6,932 nt of DNA. Origin: Chloroflexota bacterium (lineage in GTDB: Bacteria; Chloroflexota; Anaerolineae; Anaerolineales; Villigracilaceae). The notes beneath the pieces were generated by a model, which saw only the letters and a list, made by a program, of their open reading frames with translations, was not told the DNA's origin and did not search any database. Numbering within the stretch: the stretch's first letter is position 1; every line of letters begins with the position of its first letter. The stretch covers positions 1 through 6,932 of the forward strand of contig JAJYOH010000322.1 of the NCBI GenBank assembly GCA_021796315.1, read 5' to 3'. A program made the translations under genes and the position numbers. This document shows, in pieces, positions 6,150-6,932 of this stretch.

Positions 6150-6932
6150 ATGAGATATCGAGACCTCCAAATTCAAACCCAACGGGAAGCCCCCTCAAAT
6201 GCACGGACAGAGGGCTTTGCCTTGCTCGTACGTGCAGGCTATGTCACGCGCGAAAATACTCCGACTCCGCTTGGCGAACGAGCTTTATCTCGTTTACGCA
6301 AACTTGCTGACGAAACAAGCGAGGCTTTCTTCGCACATTTATCATTGCCGCTTATCAGCAGTGATCACGAAACCTATTTCCAGATTTCCGATGGAACGAT
6401 CGAAATCATTCACTGTCCCGCTTGCGGATACGCGGCCCGTCTCGAACTGGCGCAATTTGTAAAAACCGGCCTGCCTCCCGAAGAATTTCTCCCTAGCAAA
6501 AAAATCGAGACGCCCGACTGCAACACAATTGAGTCACTTGCGAATTTCCTAAGCGTTCCAAAAGAGAAGACCGCCAAAGCTCTGATGTTCACGCGGCTTT
6601 CGGACGGAAAATTCGTCTTCGCCGTTGTACGCGGTGATATGCAAATGAGTCAGGCAAAATTAACAAAACTCATTGGCGAGGTTCGCCCGGCGACAACGGA
6701 AGAAATTTTCAGGTCCGGTGCGGTGGCGGGATATGCTTCACCAGTTGGATTGAAAAATGCGCTCATCATCGTGGATGACTTAATCCCGCAATCCACAAAT
6801 CTTGTGGCGGGCGCCAACGAGGCGGGATACCATCTGATGAACACCAATTGCGGGCGCGACTACACAGCCGAGTTGACAGCTGACATCGCACAGGCAAAAC
6901 CAGGAGACGCCTGTCCAAGTTGCGGAAAATTA
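6150..6932 (+). CDS. ProRS-like protein with YbaK/INS editing domain, lacking class II motif 2; 3' end beyond window
   Basis: The frame runs 261 codons without a stop to the last base. Residues 1-56 resemble the start of bacterial-type prolyl-tRNA synthetase (MRYRDL, TQREAPSNA, LLVRAGYV, PLGERAL). From about residue 76 it resumes as the region that in ProRS borders and contains the INS/YbaK editing domain. The landmarks are CPACGYAARLELA (89-101), VPKEKTAKAL (136-145), VRGD (160-163), a G-x-x-x-P-V loop (194-199) and VAGANEAGYH (219-228). Lys143 aligns with E. coli ProRS Lys279, needed for Ala-tRNA(Pro) deacylation. Compared with E. coli ProRS as I recall it, about 135 residues holding the TxE loop and motif 2 are missing, so proline activation by the usual chemistry seems impossible. 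Cys89/92 and Cys255/258 may bind zinc. The end (GDACPSCGKL) corresponds to the point where ProRS continues into motif 3, so a C-terminal part may follow. Likely roles: a trans-editing aminoacyl-tRNA deacylase or a decayed paralogue. No stop or frameshift is visible within the frame. Confidence 0.85.
   Translation, partial: MRYRDLQIQTQREAPSNARTEGFALLVRAGYVTRENTPTPLGERALSRLRKLADETSEAFFAHLSLPLISSDHETYFQISDGTIEIIHCPACGYAARLELAQFVKTGLPPEEFLPSKKIETPDCNTIESLANFLSVPKEKTAKALMFTRLSDGKFVFAVVRGDMQMSQAKLTKLIGEVRPATTEEIFRSGAVAGYASPVGLKNALIIVDDLIPQSTNLVAGANEAGYHLMNTNCGRDYTAELTADIAQAKPGDACPSCGKL

Noticed and set aside
6199..6462. Plus-strand frame beginning MHGQRAL inside the last gene
   Set aside because: It lies in a different frame from the ProRS-like gene, which has family matches over the same bases; it ends abruptly and has no Shine-Dalgarno.
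1..6932. CRISPR array, tRNA, rRNA, or transposase gene
   Set aside because: No regularly spaced direct repeats, no tRNA-like cloverleaf and no transposase or integrase motifs were seen on either strand.

Overview
The window is a compact, entirely plus-strand stretch of bacterial chromosome with moderate GC content. It looks like a member of the Chloroflexota, probably Anaerolineae. That placement is an inference from the style of the genes: a split MacA/MacB-type exporter with no outer-membrane channel gene in view, a surface lipoprotein with glycine-rich and Thr/Pro-rich tracts, and a BaeSR-like two-component pair. There is no rRNA or other marker in the window to prove it.

Layout: (1) 2-2993 is an export operon: a membrane-fusion (HlyD/MacA-type) adaptor whose 5' end lies outside the window, an ABC ATPase starting 1 nt after it, and a MacB/FtsX-type permease 15 nt further on. 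(2) 3032-3811 is a lipoprotein of unknown function, 38 nt downstream and probably in the same transcript. It ends just before a perfect 15-bp hairpin (3819-3854). (3) After that hairpin and a candidate promoter come an OmpR/PhoB-family response regulator (3928-4611, GTG start) and its histidine kinase (4617-5978), 5 nt apart. (4) The gap 5979-6149 carries a long imperfect palindrome with 10-bp degenerate periodicity (6025-6091). (5) 6150 to the window end is an unfinished reading frame related to bacterial prolyl-tRNA synthetase.

The first six genes make sense as one module. A two-component system senses an envelope or extracellular signal and probably controls a three-part exporter of a hydrophobic or amphipathic compound (drug, peptide or lipid-like). 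The lipoprotein lies between the two halves. It has two short LTxxQ-like motifs, which recall Spy/CpxP-type envelope-stress proteins, so it may be a binding or sensing accessory. That link is inference.

The most unusual gene is the last. Its N-terminus matches the start of bacterial-type ProRS, and it carries what looks like an intact YbaK/INS editing domain, including the lysine equivalent to E. coli ProRS K279. About 135 residues between these parts, which in ProRS hold the TxE loop and class II motif 2, are absent. It therefore looks like an editing-type ProRS derivative that cannot be a normal synthetase over the part visible here. Whether motif 3 and an anticodon-binding domain follow cannot be seen. 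I saw no tRNA, rRNA, CRISPR array or transposase gene.
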